Counted from the first letter of the stretch, positions 45,554 through 58,324 are shown. The stretch: 64,000 nucleotides of DNA from Mortierella sp. BCC40632 (GCA_011634665.1 WAEK01000004.1:772001-836000); one strand, 5' to 3'. Translations and numbers: made by a program. Notes: generated by a model from the sequence alone, not told the origin.

Positions 45554-46442
45554 GGTGAAACGAGTAGGAAAAGCGGCCCATAGAGGTCAAGGGATTGGTT
45601 ATGGAGTGAGCAGACAAGGAGAGAATCCACGTCCTTTACTGAAAAAGTGAATAAAAATGAGTCTTGGAGAAGAAGAAAGCAAGGAAGAACAGTGTTACGG
45701 AAATGGAAATGGGTATGTCTGCTAGAGGGATATCCATCGATCCTGGCATCTAGGAGCGAGTAAACTCTCTTTTCTCCAAAGACGGGGGGATGGAGAAGGA
45801 AGGTGTTTGTTCGGGGTGATTTTGAATAGAAGAGGGCGTGGATATATTCTGTCAAAGGTAGGATCCTATAGGCGAGGGAATGCCGAATCGTTGAATCCTT
45901 TTATACGAGAGGTCTCTGGTTCGCCACCCATTGTGGCGACCGAAGCGCTCAATTAGCGAGCATACATGCTCTAATTACGAAGAAAGAGATAGGAATGAGT
46001 CCACAATCGTGAAGAAAAAAAATCAAGAGGGTATGCAGCAAGAAGGTGAAGGGGGCGAGAAAAAGTGCAGGGTACTAAAGCGAGAGGGGGGGTGAGTGAG
46101 AGAACGGAGCAAAGGAGCAAAGGCGAACGTCGCGTTGTGACCAGCTCTTTGGTGCAACGTGGACCGCATAGGAAAAGGTTATACAGGATTGAGGCGGCAA
46201 TCGGACACCGAAGTGCGCCTTGAACACAACCTCAAACAGATACAAGTGCATGCATAGCTTACTTGACTGTTGTTCTTACAGGACATGAGGACATGATTAC
46301 AAGACCAACCAGGCAAACAACGAAATAGGAGAACGAAAGTAAAGAAAGCACAACTAACAAAAAAGAGAGCATAGAGTCCAGCTATTGGTCCGCCCTAGGC
46401 GAGTAAAGTCCCATGTCTGGGCATCGTGACAATGAATGGGTT

Positions 46443-46528
<86 letters not shown>

Positions 46529-49500
46529 GCTAGGCGCCGCAAGGACGGTCGCCATGGGTGGGTGGGCCCTGTTGAGTGTTACATTAATTTGAGGCGGAGG
46601 CGGTAGACTGGCCAGAAGTGGAGAGAGGCGAAGATCACTACCCGGAGAAGGTAAAGGAACTAGAAGAAAATGAAGAGGAAAAAAAAAAAAAAAAAAAAAA
46701 AACGAGAGTGAGATGAAAAAGGACCCGTATACAACATGGTCTGGATCTGTAGAGAATCGGTCAAGTCATGCGGCCCTTGTCCCACTGCATTACCCCCCCT
46801 CCTCCCCTACTCCAATGCAAGGATGCAAGTTCGAGGAGGTGAATGGGTGGCGAGTTTTAACAAGCCTGTCGCATTTTCCTTGTCCTATGAGCCTCTTTCT
46901 CTTTTGGTTTATGCTCTGGCGAGGCGAAGCACTGCATCTTGTAGCCCCCATCCCCCTCGCCACTTTTGTCAAATTTACTTTTTGGGTGGAAGGGAGATGC
47001 GGATGGAGGGAGAAAAGAGTGTATGCTCCTAATTCAATGGTGTCTGAATAAACCATTTTCCCTTCCAAGTGTAAGAGTGTTCACACTTTTTCAGTGGCTG
47101 CTGTTGCTTCGCCTACCTTTTATCCTATGAAGAAATAGACCTCAACAAGGAAGAGGGGGAGAGGGAGGGGAGCAATTCTTGACTTTGAATATCCTTTTCG
47201 ACTTGCTGAATGTGGCAAACTACTTGGAATTCAATGAAGCACTATTAAGAAACCATCAAGGTCAGTCGTTTGCATTCCCAGCTCTTTCCGCTCTTGAATG
47301 TGCCCGATGCATCAAGATGATGAGAGCCTTTTTTATGCTTTCCCTCCAAATTCCATTTACTCCAAAGTCGATGCAAAGACACTCTTAGACACAAGCTGAA
47401 GAGAGAAAAAGAGAGCGAGCAGGGGCTCAGGGCTCGGGGAGGAGGTGGCAAATATTTGTCATTCTCCACTCATCGCTTCCAAGGAGAGGGGGATGGGGGA
47501 TGGAAGGGAGGAGGGGTTATACCCCACACAATCGTGCAGAACTAGTGACTATTTTTACCGAGGATTGAGCCAAAGAACAAGGCTGAGAGAAGAGAAAAGA
47601 ATGAGCCTGAGAAGAATAGAGGGAGGCAAATCTTCAAATACACGATAATTTCATGCATCACTTCCAGCATACCAAATGCTCAAGAATTCAGTGACGGCTG
47701 AGTAGAGGACCCGCATTACCCTGGCCATTCAGTTCTATGTCCTATTGGTTACTTCTCTCCTTCCCTGCACTTGTTTCATAATCTCGGCCGCTAGCTAGGT
47801 CTCTTCATTTAATGTCGTCCTTCGATGAAAAGAAGTACCCTCGTTCGTCAACTGAGAATAAAAGTCGGGAGAATTCTCTCCGCACATTTTTAGACAATCC
47901 TGGATGGGAAAAAAGGATGAGCCGTGGGGTCTACAATCTGTCTGCTATATCTGGTGTGGAACCCATGTCTCGCAGCGAAAAAAAAAAATATATAGCCATG
48001 TATACGGAGCCTGGAGTAAACAGCGAGGACAAGTCAGTAAAGAAAAAAAGAGTAGCCAAGTCCAGAGTCAATGGCGGAAGGATTTAATAGCGGTTGGCCA
48101 AAAATAACTAAGCAGTGGGAGTGAGAGTAGAAGGATGGTGTGGGAGAGATGAGAGAGGAACAGAGAACGACAAGCCAAAGGAGTGAGTTTATGGTCTATG
48201 ATTCAGGTTTAACCAACGAGTGTCGAGTGAGTCCATGCGTTCACAGCCGCAGCGAACTTTATTCGTCAGTCAACCACCTGATTGCACTGCTCTGATCTTT
48301 GCCTCGAGTCCCAAAGGCATGGCAGCACTCTTTGGGCACGCGTCCAAGAAGGTCTCACGTTTGCATCTCTCTCTTTTCTCTTTCTTTTCTCTCTTTTCCT
48401 CTCCCTCCCTCCCTCCCTCTCTATCTTTCTCTCTCTTTGTGGATTGCCGCCAAACAACACTTTCCCTCCCTTGTTTTTTTCTCTCGGGCATTTCGCCTAT
48501 TGTCTTCTCTCTTGTTTATGTTGTACACCTCGTCTCTTTCAGAAGTTGTACCACCAAAACACCAGTGTGAGGTGGTCAAGCAACTCCGAATGCAAACTGA
48601 TGGTACAGCAAAGTGTGAAAGCCTCTTCCTTCTCGTCCTCCGATGCATACACTCGATAGGAGCCAAAGCGCGCGGCCCGATCCGCATGGCAACATGTCAG
48701 CTGAACAATGTACCTCTACAACAAGGAAGCCTTCACACCTTTAGGGTAGTAGAAAAAAAAGAAAAAAAAGAAAAAGACCTCGCGAGTACCCTTTTTCTTT
48801 CTGAGCATTGAGGACCATTTTTTTTTTTTATTTTTTTTTTCTTGGCGAATTCAATAGCAAAGGAACATTAGTCTTTTCATGTTTGGGAACTCGTGCAAGA
48901 AAAAAAAAATGTACGAGAACTTGTCATGGCAAAGATTGGAACGAGGATGAAAGGTAGCCTTGTTTTCCTTTCACTCTCACCTTTTTTTTTTTCTTGCTCC
49001 ACCTGTCTCTGCATTTGTGAGCCGACGATCGGTGTAACTATGCCTATCAACCGCTCTCGGTTCGTTGACTTTGGTGGATAAATCCGGTAATGGACTAGAG
49101 TGCACGGCCTGCAGTTAAATCTAGAGTTTGGAAAAGTCGTTGTTGAGCCCTTCAAAAGGCTTTTGTGACTTACTTTTGATCAATGGTGGTAGGCCCTTTC
49201 GATCCTCTCGCCTTTGGAGCTTTTTGGGTCTAAAAGATGCGTTCTGTCACCATCGAAGAGACTCACAAAAAAGAAAATGAAAAGAAAAAAAAGCTTTCTA
49301 TGGTTCAGTTACATACATAGGTGCGTATTGAAGTTTTGTTGGGCGGGGGGAGGCTGCTGATGGTCACCCAATCTTCAAACATTGACAGGAGGTCCCAAGA
49401 CGCCCAAAGGTCACAATGTCGCCATCGTCGCCATAGTAACAATACGAGACTTTTTCACGAACCAATAGGGTATCATAAAGCGGATAAATGCTTAGTTTAC

Positions 49501-49574
49501 TGTAGAATACTAGAGCGAACCTTTACACCGTCCATGCATTCTCTGCAATGCGGAGCTTTTTATTTTGATTTAAT
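45554..49574. other. 4-kb region without a recognised gene
   Basis: Holds the 5' flank of the HMG factor and the 3' side of coronin. It has an 80-bp (GA)n tract (46446-46525), a poly-A run (46680-46702), TCCC repeats (48402-48420) and T-rich sequence (48820-48840). Frames of 60-170 codons exist (for example 47812-48087 and 48299-48811, plus strand), but they lack family motifs or are driven by CT repeats. Confidence 0.5.
46446..46525. repeat. (GA)n microsatellite
   Basis: About 80 bp of uninterrupted GA, 890 bp upstream of the HMG factor start codon. Confidence 0.95.
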
Positions 49575-51730
49575 TTATTGCTGCTGTCCAGTATTCAATT
49601 GCTCCAATTGAACCTCCAAAAGTCGGATCTTGACGTCCTTCTGAGCAAGTTGGTTCTTCAGCTCTTCATTCTCCAATCGTAACTTGTGGTATGCTTCCTG
49701 GTAATCCTTTTCGTTTTTGGGAGGAGGCGCCACATATTCTTCAGCTGCCTGGGAAGCGGCACTCGAGACAAATTCCTTTTTGGTCGAGACCGTGAATCCT
49801 TTTTCGAGCGAAATCAGTTTTGGCTCAGCATTCTCTCCATCAAACCATGCGTCCGCTGTCAGAGAAGGCTCGTCACCAATACAGTCTGGGAAGAGATCCG
49901 CCTGGAATGAGTCAGACTAGAGTGACAAAAGTGGGAGAGCATGCCACGATTAGTATTTTGAAGAATCCCCCCACCACCACCACCACCCACCACCACCAAA
50001 TGGATAGAGTGAAGTGCATGTGGAAAAGGAGAAGGAGAGTGACCCTTTAGGATCGGGGACTTTACCTTTCGCGGGACCGTGAAACTGATAGCCTCGACAT
50101 AGCCGTTTGAGACTTTGTAGGCCCGGGCAATCTCGCATTCATTCACGTTCAGAGCTCGCTTTGGCATGAACGCCATACCGCGTTGAGGCACATTCGAAGA
50201 GAATTCCGAGAGGGTGAAAACCTCGTCATTCTCATATTCGTAATAGCGAATGTTACCATCCCTAGTTCAATTTGCCAATATGGATGAGATGTTACCTCTC
50301 TTCCCTCTTCATGTAGGAACAAAAAAAAAGGTGCATCTGTAGAGTAGAGGTCATCTTACCCTTTGCCTGCTAGGTACAACATATTGCTGTCGCCATCATA
50401 AAAGGGCATGATAACACCCGAAGAAGTATCCAGATTGATGTTCCGGAGAGGTTTATCCAGATTGGACCCATCCCAAATGTTCAACTGACGGTCAGACATC
50501 TTGGAGAACCCTGTTGTCGCGATCCTGTTGGAATCTCCCATCCAAACAGCACGAGACCCTTTCACTCCTTGGTGCGACTCTCCATGCTTTATCCACCAAA
50601 ACGGATCCATTTCCCATTTTTTCCCCCCAAAAGGAAACAAGAACGGTTAGTAGAGTAAGGGAAAAAAAATAGAAGAGAGTGACCTAGAGCGTAGGCAAAA
50701 GACGAACACATGACTTTACCAATACAATCTTGTTGCTTCGAACATCAAAGATTCGCAACTTCTTGTCACGACAGGTCGTGGCAACCAAGTTTCCATTGTA
50801 ATTCCATGCGACACTTTGAATAATCTCGAGATGTCCCGTAATCTCTTGCTTTTCAGCACCCTTCTCAACATCCCAGAGTTTCATTGTCAAGTCTGCTGAA
50901 GCTGAGAGGAGGACATTCTCGGCAATGGGATTGAACACAACTTGGCCGACTTTTCGTCCATGGGACGTTAGTCGAACTACAGGCTCAATGTCCTCTTCTC
51001 CAATCTCTTCAGGGACCGTGTAAATAAACACTTTGCTGTCCTCTGAGCCAGACGCAACTAGGCGGTCATTGAAGGGCGAGAAGTCTGTGTCGAGGACAGG
51101 AGCTGTATGTCCGCGATACAAGGGAAGCGCATCCGAAATCTTGCCTACGCTCCCCAATAGTGATGGATACAAAGTCGAGGACAAGAGTGTTAATGAGCTG
51201 TTGGCGACAACCTGCATGGGCCCATGTTTCGGAGACCCTTTTTTGAGACTATCTAGAGCAAGAGTGTCTTGATGTGTTCAAGCCGAGATAAGAGCGTTCT
51301 TACCGGTCAACGAGAGCGGGATAACAGCAAAAGCTCCTCCGCCACTGGCATTCCAGTTGAGTGAAAAGTAAAGCTACAAGTTCCATTGTACAAAAAAAAA
51401 ATAGTTCCCAGTTGTAAGATGGGGTGCATCCAGTTGTCTGAGTTAGGAAAAAAAAAAAAAAAAAAAAAAAAAAAGCGCCATGCTAGGGATGCTTGCTCTC
51501 GCTTACTGGGTTGACCTTGATAAGGTTCGAATCCCACGCGTTGCTCGAGACTTTGACATTGTCATAGCCAGACTCTCGCCTTGCAGCTGTTCCGTAGACG
51601 TGTCTACCAGGATATACCAAAAAAAAAAAAAGGGAGTTCAGACACTGTTTTTACTGCCAAGAGTGTTCATAGACGTGAGCATAGTTCATTTGCTGCACCT
51701 GTATTTCGAGGGTCGAACGAATCTTGACAT
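49575..51730 (-). CDS. CRN1: Coronin
   Basis: Actin-binding WD40 protein that regulates Arp2/3 and actin turnover at endocytic patches. Exons: 51699-51730, 51507-51603, 51304-51373, 50720-51252, 50360-50586, 50066-50261 and 49575-49916; 1497 nt, 498 residues. The start MSRFVRPSKYRHVYGT and YDNVKVSSNAWDSNLIKVNP is the signature coronin N-terminus, followed by WNASGGGAFAVIPL. WD40 blades include RGHTAPVLDTDFSPFND, LVASGSEDSKVFIY, LLSASADLTMKLWDVEKG and VATTCRDKKLRIFDVRS, then SRAVWMGDSNRIATTGFS. The C-terminal 40 residues form a coiled coil (NEELKNQLAQKDVKIRLLEVQ) for oligomerisation. Exon 4 has an insertion of about 25 residues before GSVGKI compared with typical coronins; its acceptor was set by phase. 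Confidence 0.93.
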
Positions 51731-52325
51731 CTTTTCTCTAGAGCCGAGGAAAAAAAGAAAAGACACGACATGTCAGCCATAGTCATGGTTCCAAGAGAAT
51801 GCAAAGGCGGCATTTACTCTTCCTGCTTGGATGGAGAATCATTCATTTTCTGGACATTGAGCCAAGATGTAAACATGGCACTCCCAGCTTTTTTTTTTTT
51901 TTTTTTTTTTTTTTTCCACTTGAGTTTTTACCCTGGAGTTAGGTGTTAGCAAATGAGTTGTGTCGCTTGTCCCTGACTTGTATGCGTGTTTTGAGTGATG
52001 GGGAGTGAGGAAGAGAGAGATAAGGAGTAAACGGAGTCAAAGAAGAAAAAAAAAAAAAAAAAAAGCGTGCGTGGGGAATTTCGCAGGAGAGAGAGAGAAG
52101 GGGCTCCTTGCCCACACATGGTGCGGTTTGTCCCTGTCCCCCCTTCTCTTCCCGAAGCACAACAACAATGCATGAGAGAAGTAAACCAACAGCCCAACGA
52201 TTGGCACTTGACCATACTAGTCCCCCCATCCCCTTTTGAAAGAACAGTTTCTATGGTATATCAGTTTTATTAGTGTGAGAAAGAGAGTGAGATAGTGATA
52301 GAATGAAAGAGTGAGTGAGAAAAAC
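51731..52325. other. Spacer between coronin and TXNDC9
   Basis: Coronin promoter side and TXNDC9 3' flank. Contains a poly-T run (51891-51915) and a poly-A run (52046-52064). I see no gene. Confidence 0.6.
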
Positions 52326-53480
52326 CTAATAGTCATCATCATCAGTGTCTTCGTCCGAGTCTTTGTTGCGACCACCATAGATGGAGCGCATCTTTCCTTT
52401 GTTCACTTCCTTCTTCTTTTCAGTCTCGATCACACCCGCAGTCTTGAACCTCAACTCCATCATAGCTGTTGAAAAGTTATCCGTGTTTCCAAGCTCCTCG
52501 AATCCAATCAGGCTATTCAGTCATCATAGAGGAATAGAAAACAGTGGGTTCGTAAATCGTACTAACAAAAAAAAAAAAAAAAAAAAAAAAAAGAGACCTA
52601 CACAAAGAAACTATCCAAAATTGACTTACCGATCCACAGCAATGCCATCTGTGAACGAGATGACGCAGGGAAGCACCTTGACTTGCAGCTTCTCAACAAG
52701 GAAAGGGGCGTTCTCGACCTTGATCCTCATGAACTTTGTCTTGTAGTGTTTGCTAGCAAGCGTCTAGAGTGAGAGAAAGGATAGGTAGAATAATAAGTTC
52801 CAGACACTTTGTCATTTGGGAAGAAACGTATGCCCAAAATGGACGCCGGTGTAATTTCCCTTCTCTAGTACCTCCAAGTGTCTGTCGACAATCATGCACC
52901 GCCTAAAGTCCGAGTGGTAAAAATGGATCACACAATGCTTGGTTTTGGTTGTGATATCCATAATCTCTTTCTCATCCGTGATATCCTTGTAGACACCATG
53001 TTCATTTTCCATCATTAGCTTCTTCTTGTTAATCCTTTGATAGAGTAAACGAAGTAGTAAAGCATGGTATTAGCATTGCATAAAACAATTTGACAAACGG
53101 ATCACCGAGCAACATCGAATCAGATAGAAAAAAAAATACGCACTCTTCTTTGTACTCTTCGATCCTCTGTTCTCGAAGGCTGGCCATTCCAAAGTCGTCA
53201 TTTTCTAGTTCCTCAAAGAGCTCGTCATCGTCCAATTCCTGTTCGACATCCTCAGAAGGGTCTAGTGTCTCGTCCTTGATATACCTGTTGTCCTTTCCCT
53301 CGGTGGACTCGAGAGGTTTGGAAATTGACTCGCTATTGAAGCAGGAAAAAAAAAATACGTATACTACGAATGAGTCGATTGCATATTGGCATTAGAGTCT
53401 TTCTGATCATCCGAGACAGTGAGGGTCTAGTGTGGGTACCTTGCTTCAGGAGCAACTTCTGGTGCATTCAGATCAGACAT
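52326..53480 (-). CDS. PLP1: TXNDC9/Plp1 phosducin-like thioredoxin-fold protein
   Basis: Co-chaperone-like protein that works with the CCT chaperonin in tubulin and actin folding. Exons: 53440-53480, 53144-53332, 52872-53034, 52630-52763 and 52326-52512; 714 nt, 237 residues. The N-terminal third is acidic (DPSEDVEQELDDDELFEEL), followed by FGMASLREQRIEEYKEE, a family motif. The thioredoxin-like domain has KHCVIHFYHSDFRRCMIVDRHLE, where the redox CxxC is reduced to a lone Cys as in the family, then KFMRIKVENAPFLVEKLQVKVLPCVISF and LIGFEELGNTDNFST. The C-terminus is acidic (DEDTDDDDY). Intron 4 carries a poly-A run on the plus strand. Confidence 0.92.
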
Positions 53481-53736
53481 GCTTCCAGATGCAATGGGTT
53501 TGAGATGCTTGATGGTATTCCGCGACTCCTGATGCTGGGTTGGCTCGAGAACTGAAGGGCTCACGCACACTCCTCTCTTTCTCATCTGCAGTCTCGTTCT
53601 CCGACCTCCTTGAGCCAAGCCACTCAACTCTTTTTTTTGAGTCGAGTGAGGGGAGAGGGATGTAGGAAGCAAGATTATTTCCGACGCGACAAGAGAGCCT
53701 CTCTATCTTTCTCTTTTCTCTCTCTTTTTTTTTTTC

Positions 53737-53754
53737 AGGCGCCTCAGGCGCCTC
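53737..53754. promoter_or_regulatory. Two tandem AGGCGCCT palindromes upstream of TXNDC9
   Basis: Perfect 8-bp palindromes at 53737-53744 and 53747-53754, exactly 10 bp apart (one helical turn), embedded in T-rich sequence 257 bp upstream of the TXNDC9 start. It looks like a paired binding site for a dimeric factor. No factor can be named. Confidence 0.4.
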
Positions 53755-54532
53755 AGGTTTTTTTTTTTTCTTTTCTTTCTTTTCCTCCGGTTTGAGATTT
53801 TAACGGACATGCAGAAGCCAACTGTCATGCCCAAACCTAAAAAAAAAAAAAAAGACGAGCCCCTTTGCTGGGCAAAGGGTCAAGATCATTCCAGCCCAAG
53901 GCGCCAAATTCGGGGTTCAGATAGAAAAAATTTGGCCAAGGAGATTTTTTTCTCTCTTTCTCTTTCTCTTACCCCGATTCTGGGTGTTTTTTTTTTTTCC
54001 TCCTTTCTTTTTCTCTCTTTCTCCCTAACTCAGGGATTGGCTTCAAATGACCTGTTCTCTTTCTCCGAAGGAAAAAATACTTTCAACCAAAAGCCAATCT
54101 TTTTTATTAAAGGAAAAAAGAGCGCCTTATTTAGGTGGTCCCATGAAAAAAAAAAAAAAAGAAACTAAAAACAAGTACTTGTCCAGATAGGAGACAATGG
54201 GAGGGGGGCTGCGGTAGCAGCATGGAAGGTATCATAAAATAGGAAAAAGGGAAAAAGGAAAAAAGAAAAGAAAGAAGAAAAAAAAAAGAAAAAAAAAAGA
54301 AAAAGGATATAGAATAATTTACAGAACCAGAAAAAAAAAATAAAATGAAAAAACACGCGTGACAGAGGAAAAGAAGATGGTTGTAAAAGAAGGGGTGAGG
54401 GGTCATTGTCGCTTTCTTTTCTCTTTCTTTTCTTCTTCTTTTCTTGGGAGAAAGGAGGAATGCTTTGAAGTTCATAAATCATTAGGCGGATATTGAGAAG
54501 GGAGGAGAAAGCGGAGAAGAGTGGTGTTGAAT

Positions 54533-54534
<2 letters not shown>

Positions 54535-54596
<62 letters not shown>
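54535..54596. repeat. (GA)n microsatellite
   Basis: About 62 bp of uninterrupted GA in the spacer downstream of the LURP-one-like gene. Confidence 0.93.
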
Positions 54597-54600
<4 letters not shown>

Positions 54601-54974
54601 AAAGAAAGGTTCAGAAGAAAATTTTCGAGATGTTGGTTCTTCAATTAGGTTTCTTTCTTTTCTTTCATTTCTTTCTTTTTCATTCTTTTTTTTTTTTTTT
54701 TTTTTTTTGGGATCTTTTTTCGTGGCATTTTTGGGATTTTTCGTGTTTGCATTTGAGGTTTTTCTCTTTTCATAGGCATTATTCTTTTCTTTTCTTTGTT
54801 TTTTTCTTTTTTTCGTTTTTGTTTTGTTTGTTTGTTTGTTTGTTTGTTTTTTTTTCTTTCTTGATCGCATGGGGAGGAGTATGGGCATGTTGCAAAAAGG
54901 CGTTGAAAAAAAATATAAAAAATATATATGAGCTGGGTATTGAGTAACAGGCATTTAAAGCAAAGTGAAGGAAG

Positions 54975-55002
54975 GGGCATTGGGCATTGGGCATTGGGCA
55001 TT
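54975..55002. repeat. Four tandem GGGCATT units
   Basis: Exact 7-bp unit repeated four times, 77 bp beyond the stop codon of the LURP-one-like gene. It is the only exact short minisatellite of non-microsatellite type in this spacer. Confidence 0.9.
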
Positions 55003-55079
55003 GTTCAATTGGAGAGGAGGCCATTTTCGGGTCAAAGGCAACTACTGAAGAGGACAAAGGGCTAACTACCCTCCTTCTT

Positions 55080-55838
55080 TTAGTCAAAGTCAGCCAGTTC
55101 CCGGCTCCGGTCGTTCATAATCTCCATAAGACTCAACACACTTGTCAACAAAAGAATCTGTAGACCGTTCTTATCGAGCACGTTTGCGATTGGACCATTA
55201 TAGATCACAAGTTTATCCGACGTGCCTGTGTGGCCACTCTGAAGCTGGGCGATCTTTGTCATTGGGCCTGCACTAGCCATATGACAAACGAGAACGTCTG
55301 ATCCTGGAGGTGCATTGAGTCCATGTCCTCCTCCAGTCGTCCATTGATATGTCCGACCTTCAAACTCAAAGGCCCATCGAGCATTCTGGTTACAGGTCGA
55401 AGCCTCGGGGACATATCGGCCTGACATGTCATCTTCCTCTTCCTGACCAGAATGGAAGCCAGGCGACATCCGGTTGTTGAATCCTCCGCTCTGGCTCTTC
55501 TCGGCGGCCTTCTTAAAGGCAACCATATCTCGGAATTGAACATTGATGTCTTTGGACTCGGTGGTCAAATGGAGATCCAAGAGATGCTCGCCCTTGTTTT
55601 TGACCTTGCAGACCTGGTTTCCCTGGTAGTCCTTGACTGCCATGTTGCGGGTGAAGGCGTCCGATTTGGATTGGAAGGTATAGCAATCTTTCTTGCTATC
55701 TGAGACGCACTTAATCTTTGGCGCCAACAGACCAGTCGCAGTAAGCGTGAACGAAGTTGAGGTCTCCATTGATGACATAAAAGGTGCAGGTTGGTGGCGA
55801 GTGCTGAGAAGGGCAGGTGGAGGTCGAGTCAATGGCAT
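55080..55838 (-). CDS. LURP-one/tubby C-terminal-like hypothetical protein
   Basis: Single exon, 252 residues from the ATG at 55838 (MPLTRPPPALL). The frame stays open to an ATG at 55991, but the added 51 residues look like untranslated leader. The core has SFTLTATGLLAPKIKCVSD, YTFQSKSDAFTRNMAVKDY, GNQVCKVKNKGEHLLDLHL, ARWAFEFEGRTYQW and KLVIYNGPIANVLDKNGLQ. The alternation of short beta strands with a phrase of the type 'DxxGNxVxKV' resembles LURP-one-related/tubby-like C-terminal domains. The last stretch, GLQILLLTSVLSLMEI, is hydrophobic, like the central helix of tubby folds. There is no signal peptide. The function is unknown; the family call rests on pattern only. Confidence 0.55.
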   Translation of the reverse strand: MPLTRPPPALLSTRHQPAPFMSSMETSTSFTLTATGLLAPKIKCVSDSKKDCYTFQSKSDAFTRNMAVKDYQGNQVCKVKNKGEHLLDLHLTTESKDINVQFRDMVAFKKAAEKSQSGGFNNRMSPGFHSGQEEEDDMSGRYVPEASTCNQNARWAFEFEGRTYQWTTGGGHGLNAPPGSDVLVCHMASAGPMTKIAQLQSGHTGTSDKLVIYNGPIANVLDKNGLQILLLTSVLSLMEIMNDRSRELADFD

Positions 55839-57461
55839 AGATGAAAGAGTGGATGGCTTTTTGAGAACGTATTGGTGAATCAGGTGGGGTTGGAGGTGAG
55901 GAGACCTGAGAGGGTGGTGGTATGTCTTTTCACGATCGGAAAGTGAAATAGAGTAAAAGTGGGAAGTAGTGTAGAATGGCGGGAAAAACAAAAGATTGTT
56001 AGACTAGTGCGCATCCACATGCTTGGGAGGAGAGGCATGCAAGTCAAGCTTTGACTGTGTGTGAAAAGTAAGGATGTTGGAGCAGGGAAGGCCATGCCAA
56101 TGCAAAAGAGATAAAAGAGATGCAGGCTGCAATAATAGGCCTTTTTTTTTTTTTTTTTTTTTTTTACTTTGTTATTGAGAGCAAAGGATCTCTGTAGAGA
56201 CGAGGAGAACAAAGACCTGTCCATGCTTGTGCTCAACAGGTTATATCGGGGCAGCAATGTCTGGTTGTCTCTTCTCAACAAGATGGAGAAGATCCGGCAG
56301 AGATGCAGGGAGGAGAGAGAGAGAGAGCAAACAGAAAGTGAAAGGAAGGAGGAGAGAGAAGGAAAGCGGAGTACTCGGTCGGGTAAAAAGAGTAAAGAAC
56401 GAGTGTCGAGAAGGAAATCCTTTCAACCCAGGTTCAGGGCGATAGAAGAAGACAGAGCAAAGGGGGGGGGGGGCAGGAGACACACACGAAGAGAAAAGGA
56501 TAAAAAAAAAGAGAGAAAGACAAAGAGAAAAAAGACCAGATGTACAAAAGGTGCGCGCGTGTTGATGCAAGAATAAGTGGAAGAAGAGGAGAAAAGGAGT
56601 AAGAGCCAAGAGCCAACAACAAGCTCCATGGATCGTGATCCAAAAAGGACATCGGGCAAACGGGTAACACCATCGCCAGCAAGAACACGCCACGATGCTC
56701 ACTAGACCTCGGAGAGAAAGGGGCGAGGGGGGGAAGGAGAGGAGGAATTTGTCATTGAGCAATGACACCCATTTTCAAACAGCTTTTAGCCCCAAAACGT
56801 TGAACGACACTGGTTTGTACCTTCCAGTCCAAGGACTCTTAAATAGGAAAGGGGCAAAAAAGGAGCTCCAGTTCCAGGACGCCCCAAACTCGAACATTGT
56901 GTAGGGGTTGAAATGGCTCAACCAGAGCTGCTCCGAAATATCTGGTTACAGGATTTTTCATTTTTTCTTTCTCTTTCGGCTTCCTCAGCCTGGGGCAACC
57001 GTAGGGAGAACATCGCCTGTTGCCGAAGATGGACCGTTAACGTGCTTTGCCTCGGCCACCTTGCAGGAACCTATAAGGAGCTGCATCTTGTTGCTCTTCT
57101 GGGAAACCAAGCCATCACGACTCTTTGTCCGTGGCCCAATTACTTGTTCGCAAAACCCATGCACACCACCCCTTTTGAGCAAGGCAATTAAGGCGACAGA
57201 CAAGATGATGCATCCAACTTTCAATGGACGCGGGAATTAACAAAGAGAGAATGCATTGGGGGGGGAGACAGAGGGGGGAGAGGGACTAGGGAAAGATAGG
57301 CTTATGGACGGACGGGAAGTAGGGGAAAGGGGTGGAGGAAGGAAGAACCAGAGGATCCAGGGAGAGGATTTGAAAGGGGAGAAAAAAGAAAAAAGAAAAG
57401 AAACACAGAAAAAGAAAAAGAAAAAAAAAAGGGAATACTGCAAAGCGTCGAGTGTATCGGG

Positions 57462-57521
<60 letters not shown>
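57462..57521. repeat. Poly-A tract of 60 nt
   Basis: The longest homopolymer in the window, uninterrupted. A transcript-derived insertion would leave such a tail, but no gene remnant or flanking target-site duplication is visible beside it. Confidence 0.95.
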
Positions 57522-57524
<3 letters not shown>

Positions 57525-58319
57525 TAATTCCGAGGGGGGGGACGTCTAAGAGCTGTGAAGACGTTCGTTGAGGCTGAGGGGTGGAGAGAGGAGACATTTG
57601 TGTGGAAGGGTGGAAGGGTGAAAAAAGACCGAGAGAGGGAGGAGAAGAAAGGAGAGGAAGGAGAAGAGAGATCCCGTGCAACAGAAAAACACGTTGTGAC
57701 GTGGATAACTGAAGGCCTGTGTGGCAACTTACGATGATTCTATAAGTGGCAGGGTGTGGCGACAGCCGTTGTCAGGATGCAGCGGTTCAGACGGTTAAGG
57801 CGACGCGTCGTGTTAGGCCGAGTCGAATATCACAATGATTGTTAGTGCGAGTAGGCACAGGCGAAAGTAAGACTCGTATGCGAGAGAAAGAAAAGACTGG
57901 GAAAAGTGAAAGCGCAGTAGTAATTCAGCGATGAATGAAGGACAGATCGACGAAGAGAGGAAGGGGGAGGAGGAGAGGTGAGGGAATCTGGTTGTTATAA
58001 AAGAATGGAAGTTCGTGATGGCACGGTCGCGTCGTATCGAGTTGTGTTTCCGGGAGTTGTTTCGCGGTAAACTTAAAAACGGGTGGCGGATGCAGGAATG
58101 GATGAAGAAGGACTGAGCAGAAATAGATCTTTGGGAGGGGACATGGATAGAGGGGGAGGGTGGGAGTGGGCACCGTGGAAAGGAGAGAGCCGAGTGCGGA
58201 ACTGTCGAAGCCAAGAAGAGAGAAAAGAGAGAAAGAGAGAAAGAGAGAAAGAGAGAAAGAGAGAAGAGAGAAGAGAGAAGAAAGAAGAGAGAAGAGAGAA
58301 GAGAGAAGAGAGAAACGAG

Positions 58320-58324
<5 letters not shown>

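Larger units (their letters stand above)
53481..55079. other. Spacer between TXNDC9 and the LURP-one-like gene
   Basis: TXNDC9 promoter side, then A/T-rich and purine/pyrimidine-biased sequence: poly-T (54687-54708), a 62-bp (GA)n tract (54535-54596), GTTT repeats (54824-54847) and four tandem GGGCATT units. Open frames are low-complexity. I see no gene. Confidence 0.6.

Noticed and set aside
47812..48087. 91-codon plus-strand frame with charged residues
   Set aside because: No homology I recognise, no introns or neighbours supporting it, and purine-rich composition explains the charge.
57462..57521. 60-A run as the tail of a retroposed transcript
   Set aside because: No coding remnant upstream and no flanking direct repeat; simple slippage is enough.
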